This document shows, one piece after another, positions 42,799-51,900 of a stretch of DNA of 64,000 nucleotides (positions within the stretch are counted from its first letter, which is position 1; each line of letters starts with the position of its first letter). This stretch comes from Pirellulaceae bacterium (lineage in GTDB: Bacteria > Planctomycetota > Planctomycetia > Pirellulales > Pirellulaceae). The notes beneath the pieces were generated by a model. That model had not been told where the DNA came from, did no database searches, and worked only from the letters and a program-made list of their open reading frames with translations. A program made the position numbers and the translations under genes. The stretch spans positions 124,001-188,000 of the forward strand of contig BPJV01000001.1 of the NCBI GenBank assembly GCA_026004795.1. Reading direction: 5' to 3'.

Positions 42799-43509
42799 TT
42801 AGTTATCGGAAAAAGGAGAAGGGAACCCTGGGATGGCGCTTCGGTCGCCGGCAGAGCGACGTTCGCATGCTTGTTGCAAACAGCGGAGAACAATACGCCC
42901 GCGCACGTCGACGTCGCATTCGGCCAACAGCTGCTGCTTGATGGCCAGGGGGATGTCCAGTGTGTAGGCGATGATGTCGGTCAGCGTTCCCAGACACGCA
43001 TCCTCCCAACCGAACTGTTGGAACATTTCTTGATCCAAGAAACCAGCCGGCGCGTAAAGCTCGAACAACTCCTGCAACCGCCGGTGGAGTGCCGACCGTG
43101 AGGCTTCCCCTTCGGCCGAGTACCGATCCTCGAGCAACTGGACGTCCGCTGTCCAATACCCCTGATCGTTTCTGTGGGGCGTGATCAGCCGGACTCGTTT
43201 CAGCCCGTACAACAGTACGTTGAATCTTCCCGGATCGACCTCGGCATACGAAGCAATCTTTCCTACGCAGGCAACCGAGGCAAGCCCCCCCGCTTCCTCC
43301 TGTCGACCGGATGGCGTCAGCGGAGCATTGACCAGCGCGATCAATCGATCATCGGCCAACGATTCTTGCAACAGGCTCCGTGCCGGCGGTTCGAACAAAT
43401 GCAGCGCCACCGTGATGTGAGGGAACAGGACAGTATGCGGCAGAGGCAGTACCCGTACTCGGCCGCTGAAGCGTTGCGGCCAATCGGTGTTGGAGAAAAC
43501 ATTGCTCAT
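42799..43509 (-). CDS. Lon-substrate-binding (LON N-terminal) domain protein
   Basis: A 236-residue soluble protein corresponding only to the N-terminal domain of Lon protease: RVRVLPLPHTVLFPHITVAL, VACVGKIASYAEVDPGRFNV, LLYGLKRVRLITPHRND and the following helical bundle. No ATPase or protease domain follows. The ATG at 43509 has GGGGAG upstream and opens MSNVFSNTDW; a GTG at 43557 would add 16 residues. Such stand-alone proteins are common, and their partner is generally unknown. Possibly co-transcribed with the following membrane protein gene. Confidence 0.88.
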   Translation of the reverse strand: MSNVFSNTDWPQRFSGRVRVLPLPHTVLFPHITVALHLFEPPARSLLQESLADDRLIALVNAPLTPSGRQEEAGGLASVACVGKIASYAEVDPGRFNVLLYGLKRVRLITPHRNDQGYWTADVQLLEDRYSAEGEASRSALHRRLQELFELYAPAGFLDQEMFQQFGWEDACLGTLTDIIAYTLDIPLAIKQQLLAECDVDVRGRIVLRCLQQACERRSAGDRSAIPGFPSPFSDN

Positions 43510-44059
43510 CGTCACGCTCCCCAGCCCTGCAACTCTCGGCCGCTTCTGTTCCTCCACTGACTTGCCATCGCGGACATAAGTACTGTACTCGATTTCTCAC
43601 CCCTGCGCAACGCCAACAAGAAGTTTCCCAACCACGGTTGCCACCGAGAGGATGGGTTGAATGGCCGATCATGCCCCCACACCAAGTCCGCCCGTCCGAT
43701 CCCGACGGGGCGACCGCTTGGCTGCCGGGACGATTTGTCGGCGCCGTTGCTCCTGCAACCAGAGTGAATCGGTTAGACTAGATTCCGTTACCAACCTCAT
43801 CGACCATCGGTCCCGCGGTTGGTCCTGGTACGGTTGCTATATTGCGCCCGAGGCGATGGCGATCCGACTCATGGTATGGGTAGCGTCTCGGTCATGGTGG
43901 TGAGACATAGGTCGGGGGAGCAGAACCTGGTTGCTCGGCAGCAGACTTCAAGCGGCCTGGAGGCCGCCAATCGCCGCGATAGTCCTGAGGACCACCGCGG
44001 CGGATAATTGTCGGAGATGGAAATCTTTCTTGGTATTCGTGGGATGCGAGCTACGTACG
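43510..44059. other. 550-bp divergent gap
   Basis: Lies between the Lon-domain gene and dcd. No gene was recognised. The frame 43661-43903 is Arg/Ser-rich without a ribosome-binding site. A long in-frame extension of dcd (from 43931) lacks family similarity. Promoters for both genes must lie here but could not be placed. Confidence 0.45.
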
Positions 44060-44626
44060 ATGATTCTGACTGGTGCTGAAATCCGTCGTCGTCTGAGCAA
44101 GGACATTGAGATCGATCCGTTCAACGAAACACATCTCAACGCGAACGGGTATGACTTGACTCTACACAACGAGCTGTTGGTCTATGAAGAAGTCGTCCTC
44201 GACCTCAAAGAGCCCAATCGGTACCGCCGCATCGAGATCCCGGACGAGGGCTACGTGCTGAGTCCCAACCAGATCTACTTGGCACGCACCGTCGAGCATA
44301 CGGAAACCCACAACCTGGTGCCGATGATTGAAGGTCGATCCTCGATCGGAAGATTGGGATTGTTCGTCCATGTCACGGCAGGATTCGGAGATGTCGGCTT
44401 CCGCGGCTTTTGGACGCTAGAGATGTTCGCCGTGCAACCCATAAGGATCTACGCCGGCGTACGTATCTGCCGGTTGATGTTCCACACCATCGAGGGGGAA
44501 ACGATCGAGGAGTATCGCTCGAACAAATATCAAAACAATCAGGATATCCAACCCAGTCTCATGTACCGGGAATTTGGCAAGCAGGATGCGGAAAAGCAAC
44601 AACTGTTGTTCGAGTTTCCGCAATGA
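44060..44626 (+). CDS. dcd: dCTP deaminase
   Basis: Makes dUTP from dCTP in pyrimidine deoxynucleotide synthesis. The ATG at 44060 opens MILTGAEIRRRL, the usual start, giving a normal 188 residues. Key motifs are NGYDLTLHNELL, the active-site EGRSSIGRLGLFVHVTAGFG with the catalytic Glu, and DVGFRGFWTLEMF. The AGFGDVGFRGFWTLE form is reminiscent of the bifunctional dCTP deaminase/dUTPase group, which cannot be decided from sequence alone. Confidence 0.93.
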   Translation: MILTGAEIRRRLSKDIEIDPFNETHLNANGYDLTLHNELLVYEEVVLDLKEPNRYRRIEIPDEGYVLSPNQIYLARTVEHTETHNLVPMIEGRSSIGRLGLFVHVTAGFGDVGFRGFWTLEMFAVQPIRIYAGVRICRLMFHTIEGETIEEYRSNKYQNNQDIQPSLMYREFGKQDAEKQQLLFEFPQ

Positions 44627-44934
44627 CCACCGGCCGGTGTAGGATAAAGAGGCGCTCGCCATGGCAGAGGGCGGGACTAGCCAATACGGGAAGACTATTT
44701 AAATTCTAACCGCTTTGCAATTGACCTGGTTTGGTTGCCGATACCAGGTACGTCGGAAGCGGTTAACCGGCTATACTCGACGGCCGATGAAACGGGGGCA
44801 GTCGTTTGGGGCGGACCGAGGAAATCTCGCTCTGGGGAGCAGCAGAGGGCATCGGAAAACCAACGCTCTGTCTACCAGGGAGGGCCTGAAGTGACGGCGA
44901 GATGCGAACCACCTGGGCCGTAGGATGTTGCTGC
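44627..44934. other. 308-bp gap, no gene seen
   Basis: Between dcd and the DUF2062 gene. An A+T-rich stretch (ACTATTTAAATTCTAACC at about 44693-44710) stands out and could be part of a promoter. No open frame with coding features. Confidence 0.4.
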
Positions 44935-45549
44935 ATGAAGTTTGTTCACCAACGAGTCACCCAACTATTGAAGCGCGTGAAAGATTTTTGTGTCTACAAA
45001 ATCCTTCATGCCGATGATCCTCCGCATCGTTTGGCGCTGGGGATCGCCATTGGGATGTTTGTCACGTTTACCCCCTTTATTGGTATCCAGACGTTTTTGG
45101 CGATCTTCCTCTCCTGGCTGCTGGGGGCAAACAAACTCGTGGGAGCTCCCCTGGTCTGGCTTTCCAACCCCTTTACGTTCATTCCCATCTACTACCCTTG
45201 CTATTGGGTCGGCTGCAAGCTGCTGGGGCGCCCTACCGGTGGAGAGGAATGGCGACAGATTCTCGATTCGTGGGAGGCGCTGCTGGCCAATCCGCAGGTC
45301 CAGTGGACCGACCGGGTTGAATTCTGGTGGAACAGCCTGTGGCAATTCATGGGGCCGCTGGGTTTGGGCTGTGCGATCGTCGCCACCGCGGTGGGGGTGG
45401 TCAGTTACTACCTATCGCTGTACCTGATCCGCCGCTACCGCTTCCTTCGGTGGGGACAGTTGATGCCTCCGCACCTTACCCCCCCGGAGTCGATCGATGA
45501 TACCCAAGTGGTTCACCACCAAACCTCGCCGGGAGAGAACGCCGCATAG
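44935..45549 (+). CDS. DUF2062-type membrane protein
   Basis: A 204-residue protein with several membrane helices and the DUF2062 pattern: DDPPHRLALGIAIGMFVTFT, PFIGIQTFLAIFLSWLLGAN, KLVGAPLVWLSNPFTFIPIY. A long amphipathic loop and a final pair of hydrophobic segments (GLGCAIVATAVGVVSYYLSL) follow. Family function is unknown; some relatives are fused to glycosyltransferases or lie near cell-envelope genes. The ATG at 44935 is preferred to 44902. Convergent with scpA, 21 bp apart. Confidence 0.85.
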   Translation: MKFVHQRVTQLLKRVKDFCVYKILHADDPPHRLALGIAIGMFVTFTPFIGIQTFLAIFLSWLLGANKLVGAPLVWLSNPFTFIPIYYPCYWVGCKLLGRPTGGEEWRQILDSWEALLANPQVQWTDRVEFWWNSLWQFMGPLGLGCAIVATAVGVVSYYLSLYLIRRYRFLRWGQLMPPHLTPPESIDDTQVVHHQTSPGENAA

Positions 45550-45570
45550 TCCCAACGAGGGGGCGAATTG

Positions 45571-46386
45571 CTAGCGAGGTGCCGTGGGTAGATTCGAATG
45601 GGCAACCTGTTCGAAGGACAGGTTTTCGACTTCGACGACTTCCAGTTCGCGTTGGAACTGCGGGCCGGGAACCAGGTAGAGCGGTTCTTGTGGGCTGGCT
45701 TGCTCGGTCGCCAAGCCATAGTGGCGAGTCAATTCGAGGGTGGCGAGAAACAAGGCGACCAGCGAACTTTTGTGCATCCCCGGCTCGAAGAGGCTGGTAA
45801 GCTCGACACGTGAACTATCGCACACCAGACGGTGGATGCGTTGCATATAGACGTGGATTGGAGTGGTGTCGTAGGCAATGCTATCCGTTGGTGGAGGCTG
45901 CTGCTGTCGAAGGATGCGACCGAAGGCGCTAACCAAATCCCAGATCTCCACCGGTTGGATCGGTTGGTCGGCGTATTCTGTTTTACGTGGCGGAAGGCTA
46001 TTGGCCAGACGGCTATAGCGAAGCTGCCAGTGCGTTCCTTGGTCCTCGAGGATGGAGGCGGCATCACGAATCCGCTTGTACTGCATCAAGCGGTAGACGA
46101 GTTCGTCGGAGGATTCCATCGTCTGAATGACCGCTTGATCCTCGTCGGCCGATTCGGCATGGGAAGGGATCGCCTGCTTCGACTTCATCTCTACCAACAA
46201 GCTGGCGATCTCGATGAATTCGGCCACATCATCGATCTGTAATTCCACGAGGACTTCGAGATAACTCAAGTATTGATCGACGATGGTGGCCAGTGAAAGG
46301 TCGGCCAGCGACAGTTCTTCTCGGCGCACGATGTGCAGCAGCAGGTCCAATGGTCCGCTGTACAACTCGGTATCGATCAGAAACAT
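45571..46386 (-). CDS. scpA: Segregation and condensation protein A (kleisin)
   Basis: Bridges the SMC heads in bacterial condensin. The ATG at 46386 gives 271 residues starting MFLIDTELYSGPLDLLLHIV, the conserved ScpA N-terminus; GTG 46428 would add 14 residues. The N-terminal helical domain continues through DDVAEFIEIASLLVEMKSKQ. A charged middle and a C-terminal winged-helix-like part (ELTRHYGLATEQAS) follow. The usual partner scpB is not next to it. Length is normal. Confidence 0.92.
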   Translation of the reverse strand: MFLIDTELYSGPLDLLLHIVRREELSLADLSLATIVDQYLSYLEVLVELQIDDVAEFIEIASLLVEMKSKQAIPSHAESADEDQAVIQTMESSDELVYRLMQYKRIRDAASILEDQGTHWQLRYSRLANSLPPRKTEYADQPIQPVEIWDLVSAFGRILRQQQPPPTDSIAYDTTPIHVYMQRIHRLVCDSSRVELTSLFEPGMHKSSLVALFLATLELTRHYGLATEQASPQEPLYLVPGPQFQRELEVVEVENLSFEQVAHSNLPTAPR

Positions 46387-46671
46387 GGATCCCACCTCTT
46401 CCGCCGGCGATGCTACTGTGGCCACCAATAGTTGTCATATACCAACATCCCCATCAACAGCAAGGTTTGTTATGCGGGGGCCAAGGTCAGCCAAGGGCAC
46501 GAGGAGGAAAGTGGAGGCCGGGGCAAGTTGAGGCAGCAGCGCGCCCGGTTACCCGCTAGAATCTAGGAAGACCCGGCACGTGCGACAGGGCCGAGCAAGA
46601 TGGCGGGGGAAAGTTGCTGGTTTCAGTAGCGTTGGGCACAGGTTCAAGGAGAGGGACAACCACACGCAAAC

Positions 46672-48951
46672 ATGGCATCGGATTTTACGCAACAACAATC
46701 TTTGACGGGACTACGGCGCGCCGAAGAACTCAGCTTGCAGCTTAGTCCGCCGGCGGAAATCCCCGGCTACCAGGTGGAGCGACTGTTGGGCCAAGGGGCC
46801 TTTGGCCAGGTATGGTATGGAACCGATCGCAACACGGGCCGCCCGGTCGCCATCAAGTTCTACACGCATCCCGGTGCCATCGACACCGACGTGATCGATC
46901 GTGAGGTACGCCACCTGGTCAGCATGTCGACGGGGCGACACATCGTGCAGATCCTGGCGGTGGGCTGGGACGCCGAGCCGCCGTATTACGTCATGGAGTA
47001 CTTGGAGAACGGCTCTCTGGAGGACTTGATTCGGGCGCGCGGGGCGTTGGATGTATCCGAAGCGGTGCAGTACCTCCGCTCGATTGCCGTCGGCTTGTCC
47101 TATGCCCACAGCAAAGGGATCTTTCATTGCGATCTGAAGCCGGCCAACGTGATGCTCGACCATGATTGGCAACCGCGGATTGCCGACTTTGGACAAAGCC
47201 GGATGTCGGATGACCAGTCTCCGTCGTTGGGCACACTATTCTTCATGGCACCGGAGCAAGCGGACTTGGAAGCGATTCCCGATGCCTCGTGGGATGTCTA
47301 CGCGTTGGGGGCGATCGGGTACTGCATGCTGGTGGGCAGCCCCCCTCATCGCAGCCCGGATATTGTGGAGACCCTCGACACGGCCGATTCGCTCTCGGAA
47401 CGCCTGCGGCGGTACCGTGAAACGATACGGTCCGCGCCCCGTCCGCGGCTGCACTACCGTCGCCGCGGCATCGACAAGGCCCTGTGCCAGATCATTGATC
47501 GGTGCCTGGCCGTCGATCCAGCGCACCGATTTGCAAACGTGCAGCAAGTGATCGAGGCGATCGACGCGCGCAACCGAGCCCGTGCCCGGCGACCGCTATA
47601 CATCATGGGGGTCATCGGCCCCATCCTCTTTCTGATGGCGATGCTGTTCTTTTTCTCCCGCAGCATCCTGGTAGCGAAACAGGAGTCGCTGGAGCGAGTG
47701 CATCAGTGGGCGGTCGAGTCGAATCTGTTTGCTGCTCAATTGGCAGCCCAAACCATGAAGACGGAGTTGGAAGCGCTGTTCCGTCTGGTGGAAGCGGAAT
47801 CCAACCGAGACCAGTTGCGTCAATTGATTCGCCGGGTCACAACCGAAGAACGGGAGGCCCTGGATCGAATCGCGGAGACCGGCGCCGACGCGGCCGCCAG
47901 GCAACGGTTGCTCGACAGCCCGGCGCAACAGGCACTTAGCGAATACTTGCACCGACGAATGGCCAGCATTCTCCAAGCGTCCTCCGGATCGGCAGCACGC
48001 CAAGCCATCTTCAACAGCCTGTTTGTCAATGACAATCGGGGGACGAACATTGGCGCCCACTTCGTCGACTCGACGGAAGTCACCTCGGGCACCTCGGTGG
48101 GAAGAAACTTCGCCTATCGCAGCTATTTCAATGGAATGCGTGCCGACGGTCCACGCGACCGACCTCCCACGACGTACCATCCCACACGTACCACGCACCT
48201 GTCGGCGTCCTTTCGCAGCACGTCTACCGGCAAGTGGAAAGTGGGCATCAGTACACCGATCTGGCCATCGAACGAGGATGCAGCGGTATGGGCATCGGGC
48301 GATCCGGTTGACCATCTCCAGCCCCTAGGTGTCTTGGTCTTGACGATTAACCTGGGTGAGTTCGACTTGCTGGCCTCGGAGATGGGGGATCCTTCCGAGC
48401 ACTTCGCATCGTTGGTCGATGGACGGCCGGGCAACGGCCAAGGCACGCTCCTGCAGCATCCCTACCTGGCCGAGTTGGAGAAGAAGGGAGAGCGTCCCAC
48501 GGTCGTCCCACAGATCGAGCGCCCCCTCTTGGATCGCCTACGGCAGTCGCGCGCGATTACCGATTACGTCGACCCGGCATCACGTTTCGAGGGGGGAGAA
48601 AGATTTTCGGGACCATGGATAGCGGCGATGGAACAGGTCGAACTGCCACGCCGCCCTGGAGCGGAACGCACGCGTACCGCCAGCGATCTGTGGGTTCTGG
48701 TACAAGAGCGTGCGGCCGCCGTAGCCGCACCGGTTGTCCAGTTGGGCAATCGGTTGCAGCGGGAAAGCTACATCGCCATCGCATCGGTGTTGGCAGTAGC
48801 CGTTATCTTGTGGTTCGCAGTCTTGCGCATCGGTCAGCAAACACTGCGCGGTGTCTGGGGAACCTCTCAGGGTGGCACCATCACTCTGGGCACGGCACGC
48901 TCCCTGCGCCCACGCTCCTCGGGCGATGCGACGCCGCCGACGGATCAATAA
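46672..48951 (+). CDS. Receptor-like Ser/Thr protein kinase with extracytoplasmic sensor
   Basis: 759 residues. The cytoplasmic kinase domain (about 30-300) has GQGAFGQV, VAIKF with Lys62, a catalytic loop HCDLKPANV (Cys153 replaces the Arg of HRD, a non-RD kinase), DFG at 172-174 and MAPEQ. One membrane helix (about 305-328) is followed by about 370 residues predicted outside the cytoplasm. These include RSYFNG, HLSASFRSTSTGKWKVGIST and LGVLVLTINLGEFD, resembling a double-Cache sensor. A second membrane helix lies at about 702-722, with a short Ser/Thr-rich tail. All catalytic residues except the HRD Arg are present, so it is probably active. The ligand is unknown. Confidence 0.9.
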   Translation: MASDFTQQQSLTGLRRAEELSLQLSPPAEIPGYQVERLLGQGAFGQVWYGTDRNTGRPVAIKFYTHPGAIDTDVIDREVRHLVSMSTGRHIVQILAVGWDAEPPYYVMEYLENGSLEDLIRARGALDVSEAVQYLRSIAVGLSYAHSKGIFHCDLKPANVMLDHDWQPRIADFGQSRMSDDQSPSLGTLFFMAPEQADLEAIPDASWDVYALGAIGYCMLVGSPPHRSPDIVETLDTADSLSERLRRYRETIRSAPRPRLHYRRRGIDKALCQIIDRCLAVDPAHRFANVQQVIEAIDARNRARARRPLYIMGVIGPILFLMAMLFFFSRSILVAKQESLERVHQWAVESNLFAAQLAAQTMKTELEALFRLVEAESNRDQLRQLIRRVTTEEREALDRIAETGADAAARQRLLDSPAQQALSEYLHRRMASILQASSGSAARQAIFNSLFVNDNRGTNIGAHFVDSTEVTSGTSVGRNFAYRSYFNGMRADGPRDRPPTTYHPTRTTHLSASFRSTSTGKWKVGISTPIWPSNEDAAVWASGDPVDHLQPLGVLVLTINLGEFDLLASEMGDPSEHFASLVDGRPGNGQGTLLQHPYLAELEKKGERPTVVPQIERPLLDRLRQSRAITDYVDPASRFEGGERFSGPWIAAMEQVELPRRPGAERTRTASDLWVLVQERAAAVAAPVVQLGNRLQRESYIAIASVLAVAVILWFAVLRIGQQTLRGVWGTSQGGTITLGTARSLRPRSSGDATPPTDQ

Positions 48952-49078
48952 GCGCATCCCCCGCTCGGGCGCCCCCGCGGCGGAGCTCCCGGTGACCACG
49001 CCCGACAACCGCTGGGGACCGAGCACGAGCTTCCCGCCAAACTTCCACTGCGCGATGGGGTGGGCGATTGCGTGGCAG

Positions 49079-50311
49079 CTATTCTCGCCTGGCTGCTTTC
49101 GCTTGAAAAAACGTTAACCACTGGTGGGTGATCGCGTCGCCGATCGTTTGCGGCGGTTGCAACTCATCGGGCGACTTGCCCCAATAAAAGCCCAACCAAC
49201 CGGCGACAAACGGATCCGCATGGTCAATGAATTGCTCAAGCGACTGGATGTCGCACTTGAGCGGAAACGTTTCCTCGATCAGCAAGGGCTTGCCCACCGC
49301 CGCAAACGCTCGTACCAACTCCAACGACTCGTCGATCTTATCCTGTTCCGGATAGACATGGACGGACAGGAAGTCGAGGCGATCGGCAATTCGACGGGGA
49401 TCGAAGCCGGACGTCAGTCCCGGACGATCGAGGCTCCACGGTACCAACCCCACCGTGATTAGATGGCGTCGATCGTGCCGGCGAATCGCCTTCACCAATT
49501 GTTCTATCCATTGTCGGGCGATGTCCCCTCGCTCCCGCCCACGGCGATCCAGTGCGATGAACTGCACGAAATGTTTGTCGCCGAACGCCGGCCCCAACCA
49601 ATCGGTACGCGGTCGATCTCCTCCGGGAACGACAGGTTCGTTCATCAAGTCGAAGCAGAAGACGGCCGGACTATCCGCTGCCACGCTGGCTACGTGACGC
49701 CAAAACTCCGCTTGGCTTGCCCAGCGCTCTGATTCCTCCAATCGATCGTACCACTCTGGGACGTCCCGGCGGTGATAACATCCCAAGCCGGTAATATCCA
49801 CATAGAGCCCAAGACGCTCCGCCAGGTCAAGCAAACGTCGCAGTCGCGTCAGCTGCTCTTGACGAACTTGATCAGCCGCTTGCATGAATCTGCCGTACTG
49901 CAAATGAATACGGACGGTGTTCGCCCCCAAGGACTTCATCTCCTCGAAGTCGGAGACCACCCGGTCCCATTCGGCGTCCCAGTAATCTTCGAGCAATCGC
50001 CCCGATGGGTCATGATCATAATTCAACCCCCACGGCGTGAAGCGACGACCGGAGTCGGCATACTGGAAATAGGCCCCCTCCGGCGAGACCTCAATCCACT
50101 CCATGGACGTTGCCACGGAGGCGGTTTGAGTTAAGTTAGAGTCAGGATTCGGCTTGGGGGGGTCGGTCGCCTCTTGCGCCCTGCCGCGTGCCGTGGGCAT
50201 GAGCATGAGCATGAGCATGAGCATGAGCAAAACGGCGGCCATCAGGAACGAGAACGTCATCAGCCGGCGCATGTGCTTTTTATACCAGGACACAGAACGT
50301 CGATTCACCAT
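49079..50311 (-). CDS. Secreted GH5-like glycoside hydrolase
   Basis: A 410-residue TIM-barrel hydrolase. The signal peptide contains an unusual five-fold Leu-Met repeat encoded by a hexanucleotide array. The mature sequence shows NYDHDPSGRLLEDYWDAEWD, SLGANTVRIHLQ, CFDLMNEPV with the acid/base Glu after Asn, LSVHVYPEQDKI, and PLLIEETFPL with the nucleophile Glu. This pattern fits GH5 (cellulase/mannanase-like) or a close clan GH-A family; substrate uncertain. Start 50311 follows AGGTGG. The divergent gene at 50328 starts only 16 bp away, so the two promoters overlap the coding starts. Confidence 0.82.
   Translation of the reverse strand: MVNRRSVSWYKKHMRRLMTFSFLMAAVLLMLMLMLMLMPTARGRAQEATDPPKPNPDSNLTQTASVATSMEWIEVSPEGAYFQYADSGRRFTPWGLNYDHDPSGRLLEDYWDAEWDRVVSDFEEMKSLGANTVRIHLQYGRFMQAADQVRQEQLTRLRRLLDLAERLGLYVDITGLGCYHRRDVPEWYDRLEESERWASQAEFWRHVASVAADSPAVFCFDLMNEPVVPGGDRPRTDWLGPAFGDKHFVQFIALDRRGRERGDIARQWIEQLVKAIRRHDRRHLITVGLVPWSLDRPGLTSGFDPRRIADRLDFLSVHVYPEQDKIDESLELVRAFAAVGKPLLIEETFPLKCDIQSLEQFIDHADPFVAGWLGFYWGKSPDELQPPQTIGDAITHQWLTFFQAKAARRE
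50197..50226 (+). repeat. Hexanucleotide microsatellite in the GH5-like signal peptide
   Basis: GCATGA repeated five times without interruption. On the coding (minus) strand it encodes Leu-Met five times in the hydrophobic core of the signal peptide. Unit changes would lengthen or shorten that core by two residues and keep the frame. Confidence 0.92.
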
Positions 50312-50327
50312 CGATTGGCCACCTGTT

Positions 50328-51473
50328 ATGAGTGGATCAAGTGGTAGGGCAGCCGCAATCGCACCAGAGAGACGACAAGTGCTTATCCGCCCCGATACAC
50401 AGCCTACTCAGAGTATTCTATCGAAAACGGCCGTGCGACATCGGCGAATCGGTGCGTCATGGCTCATAGGAATCCTTTTGTGCACCCTGTGGGCATGGCG
50501 TGGCGATACCAGTCATGCTCAACAGTCGGCACCCCTCATGGATACTGCCCCATCGCCTGCGTGGCTGCCTGCGGACAAAGTCAAGCACCTGCTGACGCAC
50601 TGGCGATCGACGCGCGATGAGAATGCCCAGCGATTGACGACGGCATTCGGAACTGGCCGGGTGACCTCCCTGGTGCACAACGTGGATGAGGAACCTGTGG
50701 TCGTCCTCGATGCGGGCATTCAGTTTTTTTACGATCGCCCGAAGTATCGGCTGCATTTGGCGTACGATCGGCGGCTGGAAGAGAACGTTCGCTCGGTTGC
50801 CAATACCGAGATGCCGTCCCCACGTTGGGTGGACTCTCCCATTACCGAACAAGTGATAGTTTTCGACGGCGACAAGCTGATTTCCATCGAAGTACGTGGC
50901 CGCCAGACGACTGGAGCATTGTATTTTGGCTTCGCACGTTTGGCAGTGATGCGGGCGGCGGGCTTTCCTTTTGAGGATCCGATTCACCTGTGGACGCAAG
51001 CAATCAATCTGGACAATGTCCAACCATCCGAAGTACGAGTGATGCCGATGTCCGACGGCAGTTTTGTGATGGAAGTTCCCAAGTCGACGTATCGTCTCAA
51101 GCTCGTGTTCTTCGATTCGTTTGGTTACGATCTGCGCCGCGTTAGCTCCATCCGCACCGGCGAAACACAACCGTTTCGCGATTTTTTGATGCGTTGGGAG
51201 ACCAGCGGCCAGGTGCATTATGTCCAACGTTTCGTCAACGAGGTAACTTCGGCAGCGCAGGACACTGCCGCCGCCGCGTCGAATGTGCGGCGATTGGTGG
51301 TCGATTTTCAACAGTTTCATGCGAATGTCGCCATCGATCCCCAAGTCTTCGAACTGGCGTCGCTGTCGCTTCCTGATGGTACGCTGTTTCTCGACAAACG
51401 CATCAACGTGGAGGGTGGCCCTCAACGTCTGCGGGTGCGGAATGGGGATTTGGAAACATCCGCCACGCAATGA
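50328..51473 (+). CDS. Exported protein of unknown function, LolA-like outline
   Basis: A conserved-looking 381-residue frame from ATG 50328. A GTG at 50433 would better place the signal peptide (IGASWLIGILLCTLWAWRGDTSHA), and a longer upstream frame is also open. The mature part has beta-rich segments such as VVVLDAGIQFFYDRPKYRLH, EQVIVFDGDKLISIEVRGRQ and GSFVMEVPKSTYRLKLVFFD. The strand pattern recalls the LolA/LppX half-barrel used for lipoprotein-carrier-type proteins, but this is a resemblance only. Divergent from the GH5-like gene with overlapping 5' regions. Confidence 0.65.
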   Translation: MSGSSGRAAAIAPERRQVLIRPDTQPTQSILSKTAVRHRRIGASWLIGILLCTLWAWRGDTSHAQQSAPLMDTAPSPAWLPADKVKHLLTHWRSTRDENAQRLTTAFGTGRVTSLVHNVDEEPVVVLDAGIQFFYDRPKYRLHLAYDRRLEENVRSVANTEMPSPRWVDSPITEQVIVFDGDKLISIEVRGRQTTGALYFGFARLAVMRAAGFPFEDPIHLWTQAINLDNVQPSEVRVMPMSDGSFVMEVPKSTYRLKLVFFDSFGYDLRRVSSIRTGETQPFRDFLMRWETSGQVHYVQRFVNEVTSAAQDTAAAASNVRRLVVDFQQFHANVAIDPQVFELASLSLPDGTLFLDKRINVEGGPQRLRVRNGDLETSATQ

Positions 51474-51900
51474 GGAGGCTCTGCAGTGGCCAGCGCAGCG
51501 AATCGAGTTGAAAAAAACTCGCACCAGTGCATTCCCCCCATCGCCTGCGGCGGAGGAAAGTAACCGCTCACGCCCCGAGGTAGGATTTTTGGGTGAGGGT
51601 AATCCCGTTATTCAATACCAGCGCGTCGTCGTTGACGGCTTACACAACGGGTTGGGATTGTGGCAGGGCGAGACTCCGGCTGAGCCGCACAGGACAAGTG
51701 GGCGGCGGAACCGGCTGGGGAGTAGCCTCGCCCGTTCGACCGCCCCGTGAACGGTTAAGGAGGGAATTTGCCCAAAGGTGCGAAGTCCTCCCGGTGTTCG
51801 GCCGGCAGCACCTGGGGATGCCTGATAGAAGACGAATCGAGGAAACAATAATGGTACCTCGATTGGCTGGACCACGAGTCGAGGCGAACAATTGCCTGCG
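51474..51900. other. 427-bp convergent gap, no gene seen
   Basis: Between the exported protein and the pseudokinase gene. Frames on both strands (51612-51968 minus, 51593-51904 plus) are Arg/Pro/Ser-rich without ribosome-binding sites. No terminator hairpin with a T tract could be identified. Confidence 0.45.
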
